Shown here piece by piece: positions 1 through 12,125 of a stretch of DNA of 64,000 bases. The DNA comes from Asterias amurensis (lineage: Eukaryota > Echinodermata > Asteroidea > Forcipulatida > Asteriidae). The stretch covers positions 12,586,494-12,650,493 of the forward strand of contig NC_092661.1 in the NCBI RefSeq assembly GCF_032118995.1. Direction: 5' to 3'. A program made the position numbers and the translations under genes. The notes below the pieces were generated by a model, which was not told the origin of the DNA, searched no databases, and was given only the letters and a program-made list of their open reading frames with translations. Position 1 is the stretch's first letter, and every line of letters starts with the position of its first letter.

Positions 1-790
1 AACATGTACAGTGCCTCTAAGCAACTCTTTGAAACAAAAATACTTCATTGCTTTTCTCCTATCCTCGATTTGGCTTTGATGTTACCATACAATTAGTAGT
101 TACGTCATCGAAAACAAGCCCAGTGAGATTCTACTCGGTAATAACATTAAAAACAACAGTTATACTTTCTGAAAGTCACGTTATAAAACCGTATCAATTG
201 ATACAAAATGCTTAGATTTCGACTGTTGTTGGGTAATGATCACAACTTATGTTGTTTTTTAAAGTTTTGTATTTCAAGAATAAAACAAATAAACACATCT
301 ACCAATTGAGATATTACAATCCGGAACAAATAATGTCAATGCAGGAAAAATAATCCATATACTAATGAAAATACACAATGTGAGAAGCGTTACCTCGGTA
401 ACGCTATATATAATACAGTTTGGGGGATAGCAAGTGATATCCTTTTCCATAACCTTAGTACTTCGAAAACTTCAAAGTGAAATGATTCTCAAAATGCATT
501 ACACTATCCAAAGCTACTATAGGCCTACTTCTACCACGTAAGTTTTGATCGCCAATAATTGTCAGAGCCATTATCAAACATACACATACCTCTTAAAATT
601 AATAAAGATTTTGTACAAATATTATTTGATTCTTTGATCTAAGTTATATATTTTACAACAAAATTCTACTACACCATGTGGCGTATCAGTTTGGTAAAAA
701 TAATTCTACATAAAACCTAACGGGACTATAGTAGTTCTTGTCAAAGAGGGCGGTATTTACCATTAGTGGACCATCATTAATAAGAATCAC
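1..790. other. AT-rich stretch, nothing recognised
   Basis: No exon-like reading frame with splice signals, no tandem repeat and no clear inverted repeat was seen here. Short frames in this stretch lack codon structure or recognisable motifs. Confidence 0.5.
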
Positions 791-792
791 CA

Positions 793-1246
793 GGGGCCAA
801 TTTCATAGCTGTTTACCCGTAAACAAATGTTTGTGCTTACTGTTAGCAAAAAATGTGCGTAAGCATAAATGTGTTTCAACATGATTTCTCAGGTAAGCGG
901 AACATTTCTAGGAGCACATGCACGTTCATCATGGACTTGCATTGTTACGTCACTCGTGAGCTTACCGCGGGTTAGCCAGCATTTACCCTTACCGGTAAAC
1001 AGATTTAATAGAAATTTTGTTCAGGGACGCTCCGTTATCACAAAACGGCCGCTTACATGTTTTATGAAATTTTGGGCCCTGTGCCCGATTTCATAGAGCT
1101 GCCTAAGCAGAAACTAAAAAGGTTCTGCTAAGCAAAAGTAAGTAGATTATTGTACATGTGACATGGCCGGTATTTTAGCTGGTAATCATTTTCTTGCAAG
1201 CATACTTTTGTTCTGCTTAGCTACTTTCTGTAAAGCAGTTCTTTGA
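793..1246. mobile_element. Two adjoining copies of a GGGCCC-ended palindromic MITE
   Basis: The first copy (793-1079) opens with GGGGCCAATTTCATAGCTG and closes with the inverted form ending in TTTGGGCCC. The second (about 1081-1246) opens with CGATTTCATAGAGCTGC and has TGCTTAGC arms. Both belong to a family seen repeatedly in the first 12 kb, with ends resembling GGGCCCAATTTCATAGAGCT and inner arms rich in GCTTAGCA. No coding capacity was seen, so the copies are non-autonomous. Confidence 0.6.
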
Positions 1247-1277
1247 ATATATTTGAGGCATTGCATGGTGAGGTATC

Positions 1278-1345
1278 AATCTATATTTGGTTTGAGGTAA
1301 CACCATCTACTTGTCAGGTAGAGTTTGTTTTTTAAAGAACTGTCT
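1278..1345. repeat. Dispersed repeat shared with about 56499-56570
   Basis: The stretch around ATATTTGGTTTGAGGTAACA followed by a CAGGTAGAGTTTGTT block reappears with small changes near 56499-56570. The shared part is about 70 bases. It is a fragment of an interspersed repeat of unknown class. Confidence 0.55.
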
Positions 1346-2659
1346 TGCTATAAATATATTGTACACTGCGGAGTAGACTTTTCCCCCGGATTTTTCGGGA
1401 GACTGCAGACAATTAATAGCAACACTCAATAAGGGAAGTGTGGAAAAAGACTGTCATTCCGATTCCCGTGGGTCTAAGAAAATTCTGTGCGGTTTTTAAA
1501 CAGGATAATTTCTGGAAATTATGATTTTGAAAACGTTCCCACAAAAACGGCAATAAACTTGAGCACTAAGCGATCAAACATCATTATTGTACTATTTGGC
1601 AAAGGCGGGGGTGGCGGGGGGGGGGGAGCAAACTAAATTGAAGTTCTGTTTAATAAAAGGACAGGGAAACAAGAACAACATCAGAAACATGGAAAAAAGC
1701 AGACAATTACTGAAGTGAAGTTTGTTTCACAAATAAAGATAAGTTGTTGGGGAAATTTTGAATGTTTGGCCGGGTCCAGTCGAGGAGCACGCTCGTGAGG
1801 CCAGCGGAGCTCCGTCCCCCACAAACTGGCAAGGCAGATGCACAACCCAAGAAGGTTCGAGGACACGCGGGGTGTGAGCATAGCTACATGTGACCAATTT
1901 TATAAAGCTGTGTCAGCAAATTTCGTTGCTAAGCAACAATTGAGTTGTGCAACAGCCACAACAATTTAAACTTAAAGTAATGTTGGCTGGTAACCCGTTT
2001 CTGCCGAGCATACCATTGTGTGCTCAGTTTTGGGTTTTTTTTTTTTTTTTGGGGGGGGGGGGGGGGAAGAGACCGGATGCCTAAAACTGATGACAATGAG
2101 GAATGGGGGAGCAATGTACCTCTGGTTCTGAAAGGGTTAACCAAAAGAGGGCGCTATTTATCATGCAGTTTAAAAAAAAACAGGACCATAGACATTGGTA
2201 ATAAGCCTTGGGATTGCGTTTTGTTTTACGCAGAAGCGCCGCCAAAGCATTGACCGAAAACAATTACTTTTAAACATCCCAAAATGCTGATTTGGTACAA
2301 GTCATTACGTTATCACATTTTTGGGCATTATACTTTGTAATAATTATAATGGCTTATTCACATCTGCTTTTTCAACCGTTTCTTAGGTTTTTGTTGTCGT
2401 TTTAGCGCAATTTCCACTTGTTATGGGTCATCTGACCCTCCCTTCAAAAGTGGTACCCTTTACAAGCAACGTGGGCATTAAAAATGGCCGCATATCCGTT
2501 TTTTATGGAAAATATTTCACGCTAATTTCCACATTTAATTATGAATCCCTTTTGCTTGGGCGGTATAAGATGTTGAAGCGCCGAAAGTGCTAGTAAACGA
2601 GAGAAAATTATTCATTTGGTTGTCAATAAGTACCATTAATTTCACATTTTCCACCTGTC
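1346..2659. other. Gene-less stretch with homopolymers
   Basis: It contains a G-rich run near 1606-1626, a decayed GGGCCC-family copy near 1885-2030 (GCTTAGCA-like arms), and a striking run of T followed by G at 2034-2066. No supported gene was found. Confidence 0.5.
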
Positions 2660-3053
2660 TTAAAGGCAGTGGACACTATTGGTAATATTGGTCAAAGGCT
2701 AGCCTTCGCAGTTGGTGTATCTCAACATATGCATAAAATAACAAACCTGTGAAAATTTGAGTTCAATCGGTCATCGAAGTTGCGAGATAATAATGAAAGG
2801 AAAAAAACACCCTTGTCACACGAAGTTGTGTGCGTTTAGATGGTTGATTTCGAGACCTCAAGTTCTATTAATCTGAGGTCTCGAAATCAAATTCGCGGAA
2901 AATTACTTCTTTCTCGAAAACTGTGGCACTTCAGAGGGAGCCGTTTCTCACGATGTTTTATACCATCAACCTCCCCCCATTACTCGTCACCTGGAAAGGT
3001 TTTATTCTAATAATTATTTTGTGTAATTACCAATAGTGTCCACTGCCTTTTAG
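2660..3053. mobile_element. TTAA MITE, family 1 (about 394 bp)
   Basis: Terminal inverted repeats begin AGGCAGTGGACACTATTGG and end CCAATAGTGTCCACTGCCT. The left flank is TTAA and the right flank TTTA, so the TTAA target duplication is decayed on one side. The centre contains a hairpin around GATTTCGAGACCTCA. There is no coding capacity. The TTAA target would fit a piggyBac- or Kolobok-like source. Confidence 0.8.
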
Positions 3054-3241
3054 CTTTTTTTAGGAAGCCGCTTTGTGATTCGTGGCTCCCGTGTGATTCG
3101 TGGCTCCCGGGGCTGAACATTTCAGTAGCTTTTCACAAAATGTCCTCAGCCAGAGTTGTTCTTTTTCACCGAGGCCCAGATGAAAGTGCGCACGCGCGAA
3201 GACTGATTCCGGTATGCCAAGTGGCCTCATCTGTTCATCCA

Positions 3242-3487
3242 GGGCCCAATTTAACAGAGCTGCTAAGCACAAAAGTTTGTTAAGCGTGAAATTTCTTTCT
3301 TGTTAAAAACAGGATTACCAATCAAATTTCCATTTGTTGCATATTGCTTGTTACTGGTATTCAGCTGCTGTTTGGTTATCTTGAGAATCACGTGGAAAAT
3401 GGGTTGGTAACCATCCTGTTTTTTATCAAGAAGAAATTTCATGCTGAGCAAATTTTTGTGCTTAGCAGCTCTATGAAATTGGGCCCT
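3242..3487. mobile_element. Complete GGGCCC-family palindromic MITE
   Basis: This is the best full copy of the family. It starts GGGCCCAATTTAACAGAGCT and ends AGCTCTATGAAATTGGGCCC, with inner arms carrying GCTAAGCACAAAA and its inverse. It is 246 bp and has no coding frame. Confidence 0.75.
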
Positions 3488-4570
3488 GGAAAAAAAATTA
3501 CGCGAACCGCGCCGACTAATTCAAGAACAAAGAGCGCGCCCTCTGTCTGGTTATGAAGAGAGATACGCGTTTGTACTGACGTCTTTACGTCAAGACTACT
3601 GCCACTTTGGGGGGGGGGGGGGGAGCAAAGCAAATGAAATCCCGTTAAATAGTTTATTTGAGCTTTACTAGCTTAACAGATAGCAACTTTGTTTGAAGTC
3701 ACCGGGAAAAGTAACTGAATGCACTATGATAATTTCTAAACTCAAAGTATGACCCTGTGGACCTTTTTAAACTGCATGATAAAATAGCGTCCTCTTTTGG
3801 ATTTACGCTATCAAGTGGACAATTAATAGTGTATCAATCCCCAAAGGGAGATAAACAATTAAGTTTATGACTTTTGTTGCACAAACATCAAAATACGATC
3901 TGGCATGCAGGTCCACTAGTACTATTATAATGTCATGTTATTAAAACTTCACAAAGTTTGGGAAATAAAACTCATAGAAAAAAACCCTCAAAATTAGCAA
4001 ACAAAAACCCTCTTAATGACGAAGGTTGAACTTTGTCTATTCGTGGCTCTTGGTGAATAAATATTTGCAGCAAGTTAAACAGTTTGTCAAGAGATTTAAT
4101 GAATCAGAAATGGTCAGTTCAAGGGATGGTTTACGAAACCACTGAACCTACTATCACTTTAAATTAAACAAGTCTTGATTTCTTAGTTGTTGATAATACA
4201 TCAGTAGAGGACCCCTTGATAAAAAAAATCATATTAAGCAGTTATTCCAAAAAATACTTATTATTAACAGTCAAACTGTTTCCCCTTTAACCTAACTTCA
4301 GTAACAAACAAAAGTACTTGGCTAAGATGGTTGCGAACACAAGAGGGCGCCAGACAGACTTACTTGGTTGGAGCTTGCACAGAACGCATCCTTGTGTGTA
4401 GTTCAATGGGGATTCACCACTTTGTTCCTTGGGTCACGTCAATCCTAGAGAGCGGAGATGTACATTTGGGTCCAAAAAGAATAACATTTAACCAATAACC
4501 AACAAAACAATGCACGACTGAGACATAATAGTACACATCTTCCCACATTTGGAACCAAACCTTTTTCCAT
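3488..4570. other. Gene-less stretch
   Basis: A G-homopolymer lies at about 3609-3623. Otherwise the sequence is AT-rich and unique within the window, with no exon-like frame bounded by splice signals. Confidence 0.45.
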
Positions 4571-4768
4571 GGCCCAATTTCATAAAGCTGTTAAGCAGAA
4601 AACACTGCTTAGCAAATTTCTATGCTAAGCAAAAAATGGGCGGGGCACCAGTAAAAACACTGTAAACTTGATAACAGACTTTCTATTTGGCTGGTAACAA
4701 GTTTCTGCTAAGCAATAATTTGTCTGTACATAGTAAGTTGTTTGCGCTTAGTCTTTTTGAAATTGGTC
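4571..4768. mobile_element. GGGCCC-family MITE, diverged copy
   Basis: The left end reads GGCCCAATTTCATAAAGCTG and the right arm is decayed (CTTTTTGAAATTGG). Inner GCTTAGCA motifs occur in both orientations. It is followed by a C-homopolymer at about 4792-4806. Confidence 0.55.
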
Positions 4769-4983
4769 AAAACTGTCAACCCTTAACCCCGCCCCCCCCC
4801 CCCCCACCCAAGGAAGAAATAAATGTTGCTTTTCTATTTTGCTATATAGTGCAGCAAGTTCAACTTGATCTGATCTGCATGAAATTTAACCTTGAGAATT
4901 TTTTACTGACAAATAAAATAACTGCTTTTTCAGGTCGACTTGTTAAGTTCCCTTCAATTTGTTTTATTCCCACCCACTGACCA

Positions 4984-5572
4984 GGGCCCAATTCCGACCA
5001 TAGAGCTGCTTAAGCAGAAAAAAAAAATCGCTCAACATTTTCTGCTAAGCACAACTATGTAGGATACCAGTTACATTTTGTACATGTCAAATGGTACTTT
5101 AGCTGGTAACCTATTTTGGTAAGCATATTTTTCTTCTTCTTAGCAACTTGTTATGCTTAAGCAGCTCTATGAAATCGAGACCTGTGGGCCCAATTTCATA
5201 GAGCTGCTAAGCACAAAAATTTGCTTAGCTTGAAATTTTTATCCTTGATAAAAACAGGATTACCAACCATGTTTCTATTTGTTGCTTATTGCTCGTTACT
5301 GGTATTCAGCTGTTGTTGGCTTATCATGAAAATCACATGAAAATTTGGTTGGTAATACTGTTGTTATCAATGAAGAAATATCACGCTTAGCAAATTTTTG
5401 TGCTTAGCAGCTCTATGAAAATCGCTCAACATTTTCTGCTAAGCACAACTAAGCAGGATACCAGTTACGTTTTGTACATGTAAAATGGTACTTTAGCTGG
5501 TAACCTATTTTGGTAAGCATATTTTTCTTCTTCTTAGCAACTTGTTATGCTTAAGCAGCTCTACGAAATAGT
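4984..5572. mobile_element. Cluster of three GGGCCC-family copies
   Basis: Copy one (4984-5180) and copy two (5187-5417) abut head to tail. The third piece (5418-5572) repeats most of copy one almost exactly, from AAAATCGCTCAACATTTTCT to GCAGCTCTACGAAAT. That pattern suggests a local tandem duplication rather than three separate insertions. Confidence 0.65.
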
Positions 5573-6395
5573 TACCAGACCTTCATCACAATTCAACCAT
5601 AGTCTAAATGGTATACTTGTTCAGTCAACACATTTTTACAGTGAATTACTTTTTAAATTCATCAAAATGCATCTTATTTTAGGACAGCAGCACTTAATGA
5701 AATCGTTGTGGAAAATTTGAATAACTCATTGACTTTTTTGCTTTAAACTTACACAAACTGTGCTTAACTTTTCTTTTTGTCTCAGTTTTGTCACATACCT
5801 TTGAAAATACAAGATGGCTGCTGTGTGATAAAGGTCTGTGCTGCAAACACATTATGGAAGGCAGCTCTTACCTACAGAAAAACACACAAAGACACATGTT
5901 CTCTTCTTTTATTTTAATAAGTATAGAGAAAGACAACAGGACACAACTTGTTTTCATTTTATTTCAATACAAAAAAGACACAATGAAACATTTTACAACA
6001 AAAAAGTGTACACTTTCACACACTGTAATGAACAGACCTAAGCAGTTATTAAATCTCATGAAACTTCTTGTAAAAACTTTGCTGACCCCCCCCCCCTTGC
6101 TGTCCATGGAGCAAAGATACACCCAATTAATGTACTTGGCTTAATTCATGAGTTACTTTCCAAAAAAGACTTGAATTTCAGTAAAGTGTTTTTAAGTTCA
6201 TAACTTTTTTTTCATATGCTGAAGAGTCAAAAGACATCAGACACCAAGAGTCATTTGAAGGTATATCTATTAATAAGTCAGTGAAAACAAATCAATTCAA
6301 ATCCCAAGTAAAACCTTAGTTTATTTGATTGAGTAGAAAAAGAGAGCATTTTACGTGCCCTAAATGTAAATGATTTTTTCCAACTTGTGTAATCT
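5573..6395. other. Gene-less stretch
   Basis: An open frame of 118 codons lies at 5788-6144, but it has low-complexity Lys/Thr/Phe-rich composition, no domain and no splice or start context, so it is not called. A C-homopolymer lies near 6087-6096. Confidence 0.4.
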
Positions 6396-6976
6396 GGGCC
6401 CACTTTCATTGAAAGCTTGAACGCACAGCAATTTGCTACGCACTGAACAGTGTTGTTTAACAGAAACAGGTAACCGGCCAAAATAACATTAACTTAGCAA
6501 TGTTGTGGCTGGAGCCTGACTCACTTTTTGCTTAGCAAAGAGTTTCGTCAAGCAGTATTTTCTGCTTAAAGGAACACGTTGCCTTGGATCGGACGAGTTG
6601 GTCAAAACAAAAGCGTTTGTAACCGTTTTCTATAAAATGCATATGGTTGGAAAGATGTTTTAAAAGTAGAATACAATGATCCACACAAGTTTGCCTCGAA
6701 ATTGCGTGGTTTTCCTTCTACTGTGCGAACTAACATGGTCGGCCATTTATGGGAGTCAAAATTTTGACCCCCATAAATGGCCGACGTGTTAGTCGACAAG
6801 GTAAAAGGAAAACCACGCAATTTCGAGGCATGTTTGTGTGGATCATTGTATTCTACTTTTACAACATCTTTCTACCCATATGCATTTTATAAAAAACGGT
6901 TACAAACGCTTTTCAAAGACCAACTCGACCGATCCAAGGCAACGTGTTCCTTTAACAGCTTCATGAAATTGGGCCC
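6396..6976. mobile_element. GGGCCC-family MITE split by a TTAA hairpin element
   Basis: The outer copy starts GGGCCCACTTTCATTGAAAG at 6396 and ends TTCATGAAATTGGGCCC at 6976. At 6566-6955 it is interrupted by a different palindromic element. Removing that insert and one TTAA rejoins the outer element as TCTGC-TTAA-CAGCT, which gives direct internal evidence of insertion into TTAA. Confidence 0.8.
6566..6955. mobile_element. TTAA hairpin MITE, family 3 (about 390 bp)
   Basis: It is nearly one long palindrome. The arms start AGGAACACGTTGCCTTGGAT and the centre is a hairpin around GGCCATTTATGGGAGTCAAA. It is flanked by TTAA on both sides. Further copies lie at 21711-22098 and 36403-36778, and a diverged one at 16694-17403. 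The long arms could produce hairpin RNA if transcribed. Confidence 0.85.
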
Positions 6977-7096
6977 AGATTTCTTTTTAGAGTTAAAATG
7001 CAAGTCTTTAAATTCCCATGAACACATTCTGATTATGGACCTTTACTGTCCTGCTATCTTCTTTGTCACGTGCCCTTTGTAAAATAGCAATAGTCG

Positions 7097-7255
7097 TCAG
7101 TGAGTTTTGTTCATACCAAAATTTGTCTGAGTTAATCGAGGGACAGAGCTGTCTGAGTTGACAAATATCTTGAATATTGCTTCCTTGGTGTGAACTGAAA
7201 CGCCAGTTATCAGGTTGATCCGTCCCTTCAGCTCATCAGACAAGTGGAATGTAGG
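7097..7255 (-). CDS. Candidate terminal coding exon, unidentified protein
   Basis: Read on the minus strand, a pyrimidine-rich acceptor (CTTTTTTAG) at 7256-7264 precedes a phase-0 frame of 52 codons and a TGA stop (7097-7099). The peptide starts PTFHLSDELKGRINL and ends FGMNKTH. It is mixed and hydrophilic, unlike the low-complexity frames around it, which is why it is called. No family is recognised. No AATAAA was noticed close downstream. The 5' partner is uncertain: the phase-0 donor exon at 14698-14838 would join in frame. It could also be chance; it rests on one acceptor and composition. Confidence 0.35.
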   Translation of the reverse strand, partial: PTFHLSDELKGRINLITGVSVHTKEAIFKIFVNSDSSVPRLTQTNFGMNKTH

Positions 7256-8640
7256 CTAAAAAAGAAACAAAAGAAACAAAAAGTTTTCGTTATAACCTCA
7301 GTTTCATTTACCACAAGGAGGGCAAACAAGGCAAAGCATTATATAACAAAGAACTGAATAACTACCCACTGGCCCTGCCTACTGATAGAATATTAATGAG
7401 GTACAGTAAACTTTTATTAAACTCACAACTACTGAAGAGGGAAATACTAAATTCACATGTCTCCATGAGGTTAAACTCTAACAGAGTGTTTATTTGTCTG
7501 ATTTTGGAAACTTTTTCAGTGGCGATTACTTGAGTATTTATTAACATTCTGGTTGGATCATTTCGTGTGGAGTTAAATGTTTTAGTGGTGTTGTTGTTCA
7601 CCCTACTTGTTTTGTAGAAATAAATTGTTTGTCAACAAATTGCTATGATTACAGGTTTTCAAATTATTGTATTTGCTCAGCTTTAACCATTTCTACATTT
7701 CCCTGTCTTGGTGAATGAAGTTACAGGTCTATGGTAAGTACAATTATCTATCAGAAAATTCTAGTTGATGCAATGAATAAGTCATCTGCATAGAGGAATC
7801 TGACTGCTTAATCAAACTGAAACTGAAACTGAATTTAAGAACGAATGAGTAGTCTTTGGAGGTTCCTGTTTTGTTGCTCACTGTTTGAAGGATGTTGAAG
7901 AATCAGCAGAATAACAAAGCCAAGTTGAACACTCCCCAATGCTGATCAGTCTCCTCTGTATCTGCAACTGACTGGATGAAGAAAACGAGATGTTACTATT
8001 CAATTGTATAGACGATGTGACCTCTGACGTCACTCGAAAACCATAACATGATTCGCGCGCATACATTCGGGCAAAACCTTTGTGTTTTGGCAGCCAGCTA
8101 GAAAGTGTATGCAATCTTACCATGACTACGCGTCTTCTTGCCCGGCGAAACATGACGTATATAGTGTTTTGTCAACAGAGGGCCGTTTGAATGTAAACTT
8201 GGGTCACATCGTCTATACATTAGTTGAAGGGGACAGTATGGGACACTGTGTTTGGGGAAGGTTGCAATTACAGAACAACTTAGAGAAAAACAGTTTAGAT
8301 GACAACAATCTGGTAATTTCGCTTAGCAAAAAAACAAATAACCTGCTGCAGCAGCTCTAATGTATGTTTTGCACAGGTGCACATCTTGATATAAGAGAGT
8401 TAAAAACAATTCAAACATGTGGAAAATTGCTGGTGAGGTCACTTGGTCTTAAACTAATATAATTTGATAGCCCATACAATTGAGTTGGTGTGAGGAAGGA
8501 TCTTAGTAAATACCACTATCTGGGGGTGGGGGGGGGGGGTAATGTCATTGCCATTTCTTGTCCTGAGTATTGACTCACAGAATACACTGCTTGTCATTGG
8601 GGCAGGTATGTCTTTTAATTAAAGATAAAAAGCAGGGAAA
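7256..8640. other. Mostly unassigned; possible intron of a minus-strand gene
   Basis: A minus-strand ATG at 8153 opens 11 codons (Arg-rich, MFRRARRRVVM) followed at once by a good donor (GTAAGA). An acceptor-like TTCTTCATCCAG lies at about 7968-7979. The joined frame stops after about 22 further codons, so no CDS is called. A partial GGGCCC-family end lies near 8320-8360 and a G-run at about 8522-8540. Confidence 0.3.
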
Positions 8641-8644
8641 ACTA

Positions 8645-8775
8645 GGTTATCAATTATAGTAAAGTATCTTGCTCAAGGACACAAGTGCCACAACCAGGAT
8701 TCGAACCCACTCTCCGATGACTTAACCACCAGAACTTGAATTTGATGGTCTTGACTCGGAGTAGTCGAGACCAGT
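8645..8775 (-). mobile_element. tRNA-derived SINE fragment
   Basis: Read on the minus strand it contains a B-box-like GGTTCGAATCC and the SINE-specific TTGAGCAAGATACTTTACT tail segment seen in fuller copies at 13423-13775. The A-box end is decayed. Confidence 0.55.
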
Positions 8776-9184
8776 ATTCAAGTTTCTTGAAAAAAAAAGG
8801 GGTTTTCAATTTGAATCCCTGTGTCACGTTTCAACCCACATGTCAACAATATTAATCACTAGTGCACTCATTTCATAAACAAGTTTAATTTGTAACCTGT
8901 AGGCCCACATGTACATGTACTTTCCAAACATCGACCCCACAGGTTGACCCCACAGTGCTTCCGGGTGAGCCCCTGACAAGAGCTAATCGAACGATCACAC
9001 TCGCCCTCTTGTGGTGATATCATGCACCTCAGCCCAACCCCCAAGTGACCCGCTCCACAAGCGGGGCATTAGGTCTGACCCAGGTGAGCCACTGCAATGA
9101 CATCAAAATTATTTGAACGTACTGGGGGCAGACCGAGGTCAACCCAGGGAAGCTGACAGAACGCTCCCATTAATTTTTACACAA
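8776..9184. other. Gene-less stretch
   Basis: No exon, tandem repeat or long inverted repeat was seen. A short GC-rich hairpin (CCGCTCCACAAGCGG) lies at about 9049-9063. Confidence 0.35.
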
Positions 9185-9385
9185 ATATTTTGGGGTTAAA
9201 AAAACATTGTACGGATGTGTTTTGGCGAATGAAACCAACATCTGCTTCGGTCATTGGCCAATGATTAATGGCCAGTTCAACCAAAACAGTTATTGGTTAC
9301 GACCGCCAAAAATAAACTCAGAGCAGGATCTGAACCAACAACATTGACATGCCAGCACTCTGCCAACTGAGCTATCTAGCCCACG
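9185..9385 (-). mobile_element. Second type of tRNA-derived SINE
   Basis: On the minus strand the head reads like a tRNA without a long variable arm: A box TAGCTCAGTTGGCAGAGTGC and B box GGTTCAGATCC, with a GGGCTAGA start at about 9382. The body continues toward lower coordinates. The stems are imperfect and a body follows, so it is a SINE rather than a functional tRNA gene. Confidence 0.55.
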
Positions 9386-9599
9386 TGTATAATTAGCGAT
9401 CTCCCTATAGTCAATCTCTTTGTTCGGTGGTGCCGGGTCTTAGGTGTAAAACGCAATATCCAGAGGTTATTGGTTCAAAACTCACTCAAGTAAATATTTT
9501 GTTGTTAAGTCCTAATTTAAAATATTAAAAATTACCCAGTTAGTTTCCCTTCGGTTCTGGATTGTTACTTAAAATCACTAGTAGAGCAGAATGCACTAT

Positions 9600-12125
9600 C
9601 TTCCCACTTTCGGACAAAGCAACTGTGGTTAACACAATATCAACCTCCTCGCAGGTACCTAATTACAAAGTATTATACGCCTAGGTAAAGAGAAGCAGTT
9701 AAAGTCAAGTATCTTGCTCAAGGGCACACGTGTCATGGTCAGGATTCGAACCCACACTCTGCCGCTAATAACACCAGAACTTGAGTCCGGTGACCAAGAC
9801 AGCCGCGCCACGACAAGCCACATGTTTCTATAAAAAATTGTTTCTCATTCATTCTGTACAACAGAAAGACTAATTTACTTTGTTAAAAGATGGAATGAAA
9901 AATTCCACATTATTTTTAGCTCATGAAAAGATGTTCAATTACTGCACTCATCATATATACAATTTTACTTTGTAAACATACATCCCAAATCTTTTAATTT
10001 GTACAGGGCCTAATTTCATAAAACCTATTATCACCAAAACTCCCTTAACACAGAATACATGTAGTATTGCTTAGCAGAATCAGGTTACCAGCCCAAGTTT
10101 GCATTGTTGTGGCTGGTGCCCAACTCAATTTTTGCTTAGCAAATTTGTCGAGCAGCATTTTTTGCTTTGAAGGCTTTTTTAAACAAAATATCAAACTCTA
10201 CACTCGCAGGAACCCATACCCCTGGGTGAAGAAAAGCAATTGAAGTTGCATAAATTGTAGCTCTAGGTGCCATGACCGGGATTCGAACCCACACTCTGCT
10301 GCTATTAACACCAGAACTTGGGTTCGCACCGCCACGACAAGCCACATGTTTCTATAAAAAATTGTTTTACATTCATTCTGTAGAACAGATAGACTAAATT
10401 ACTTTGTTAAAAGATGGAATTGCTCGTTCAACTGCACTTTGTCAAGTTGAATGAAAAACTACATATTAATTTTAGCTAATAAAACACTTTTTCAGTTACT
10501 GCACTCATCATACAATTTTAGTTTATAATATTACATCCCAAATCTTTTAATTTATACAGGGCCAAATTTCATAAAGCCTTTAAGCAAAAAACTTTCTAAA
10601 CACAGAATAGTATTCCTTTTTTTGATTGCAGAATCAGGTTACCAGCCCAAGTTTGCTTGTTGTGGCTGGTGCCCAACCCAATTGTTGCTTAGCAAATTTG
10701 TGAAGCAGCATTTTCTGCTTTGAAGGCTTTTTCAAACAAAATATCAACATCTACACTCCCAGGAACCCATACCCCTGGTAGAAGAAAAGCAATTGAAGTT
10801 GCATAAATTGTAGCTCTACAATGTGTCACGACCGGGATTCGAACCCACACTCTGCTGCTATTAACACCAGAGCTTGGGTCCGCCCCGCCACGACAAGCCA
10901 CATGTTTCTATAAAAAATTGTTTTATATTCATTCTGTAGAACAGAAAGACTAATTTACTTTGTTAAAAGATGGAATTGCTCGTTCAACTGCACTTTGTCA
11001 AGTTGAATGAAAAATAACATATTATTTTTAGCTAATAAAACACTTTTTCAATTACTGCACTCATCATACAATTTTACTTTATAATATTACATCCCAAATC
11101 TTTTAATTTTAACAGGGCCCAACTTCATAAAACCTTTAAGCACCAAAACTCCCTTAACACAGAATACATGTAGTATTGCTTAGCAGAATCAGGTTACCAG
11201 CCCAAGTTTGCATTGTTGTGGCTGGTGCCCAACTCAATTTTTGCTTAGCAAATTTGTCGAGCAGCATTTTTTGCTTTGAAGGCTTTTTTAAACAAAATAT
11301 CAAACTCTACACTCGCAGGAACCCATACCCCTGGGTGAAGAAAAGCAATTGAAGTTGCATAAATTGTAGCTCTAGGTGCCATGACCGGGATTCGAACCCA
11401 CACTCTGCTGCTATTAACACCAGACCTTGGATCCGCCCGGCCACGACAAGCCACATGTTTCTATAAAAAATTGTTTTCGTTCATTCTGTAGAACAGAAAG
11501 ACTATTTTAGTTTTTTAAAAGATGGAATTACTCGTTCAACTGCACTTTGTCAAGTTGAATGAAAAACTACATATTAATTTTAGCTAATAAAACACTTTTT
11601 TAATTACTGCACTCATCATACAATTTTACTTTATAATATTACATCCCAAATCTTTTAATTTATACAGGGCCCAATTTCATAAAACCTTTAAGCACCAAAA
11701 CTCCCGTAACACAGAATACATGTAGCAAATCAGGTTACCAGCCCAAGTTTGCCTTTTTGTGGCTGGTGCCCTACTCAATTTTTGCTTAGCAAATTTGTCA
11801 AGCAGCCTTTTTAGCTTTGAAGGCTTTTTTAAACAAAATATCAACCTCTCACTTGCAGGAACCCATACCCCTGGGTGAAGAAAAGCAATTGAAGTTGCAT
11901 AAATTGTAGCTCTAGGACACAGGTGTTACGATCGGGATTCGAACCCACACTCTGCTGCTATTGACACCAGAACTTGGGTCCGGTGACCAAAACAGCCTGG
12001 CCCTCTGTAAAATATGGTTTTGTATTTATTTTAGACAACAGAAAGACCTATTTACTTTGTTAAAAGATGGAATTGCTCATTCAACTGCACTTTGTCAAGT
12101 TGAATGAAAAATTTCATATTTCAGC
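9600..12125. repeat. Tandem array of about 555-bp units
   Basis: The landmark CACATGTTTCTATAAAAAAT occurs at about 9819, 10343, 10899 and 11452, with a decayed repeat near 12003, giving spacings of about 524, 556, 553 and 551. Each unit contains a minus-strand tRNA-SINE segment (B box as CGGGATTCGAACCCACACTC) and a GGGCCC-family piece (GGGCCCAATTTCATAAAACC). A 69-70-codon minus-strand frame recurs in each unit, but it is just the SINE read through. Confidence 0.85.

Noticed and set aside
5788..6144. 118-codon plus-strand frame
   Set aside because: Low-complexity composition, no motif, no conserved context, and it runs through a C-homopolymer.
8121..8153. Minus-strand 11-codon first exon (Arg-rich) with a good donor
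   Set aside because: The TATA-like sequence is only a few bases from the ATG and the next acceptor gives an early stop, so evidence for a CDS is too thin.
10136..11454. Three similar 69-70-codon minus-strand frames starting MACRG
   Set aside because: They are the SINE portion of a tandem repeat read through, including the tRNA-like B box, not a gene family.
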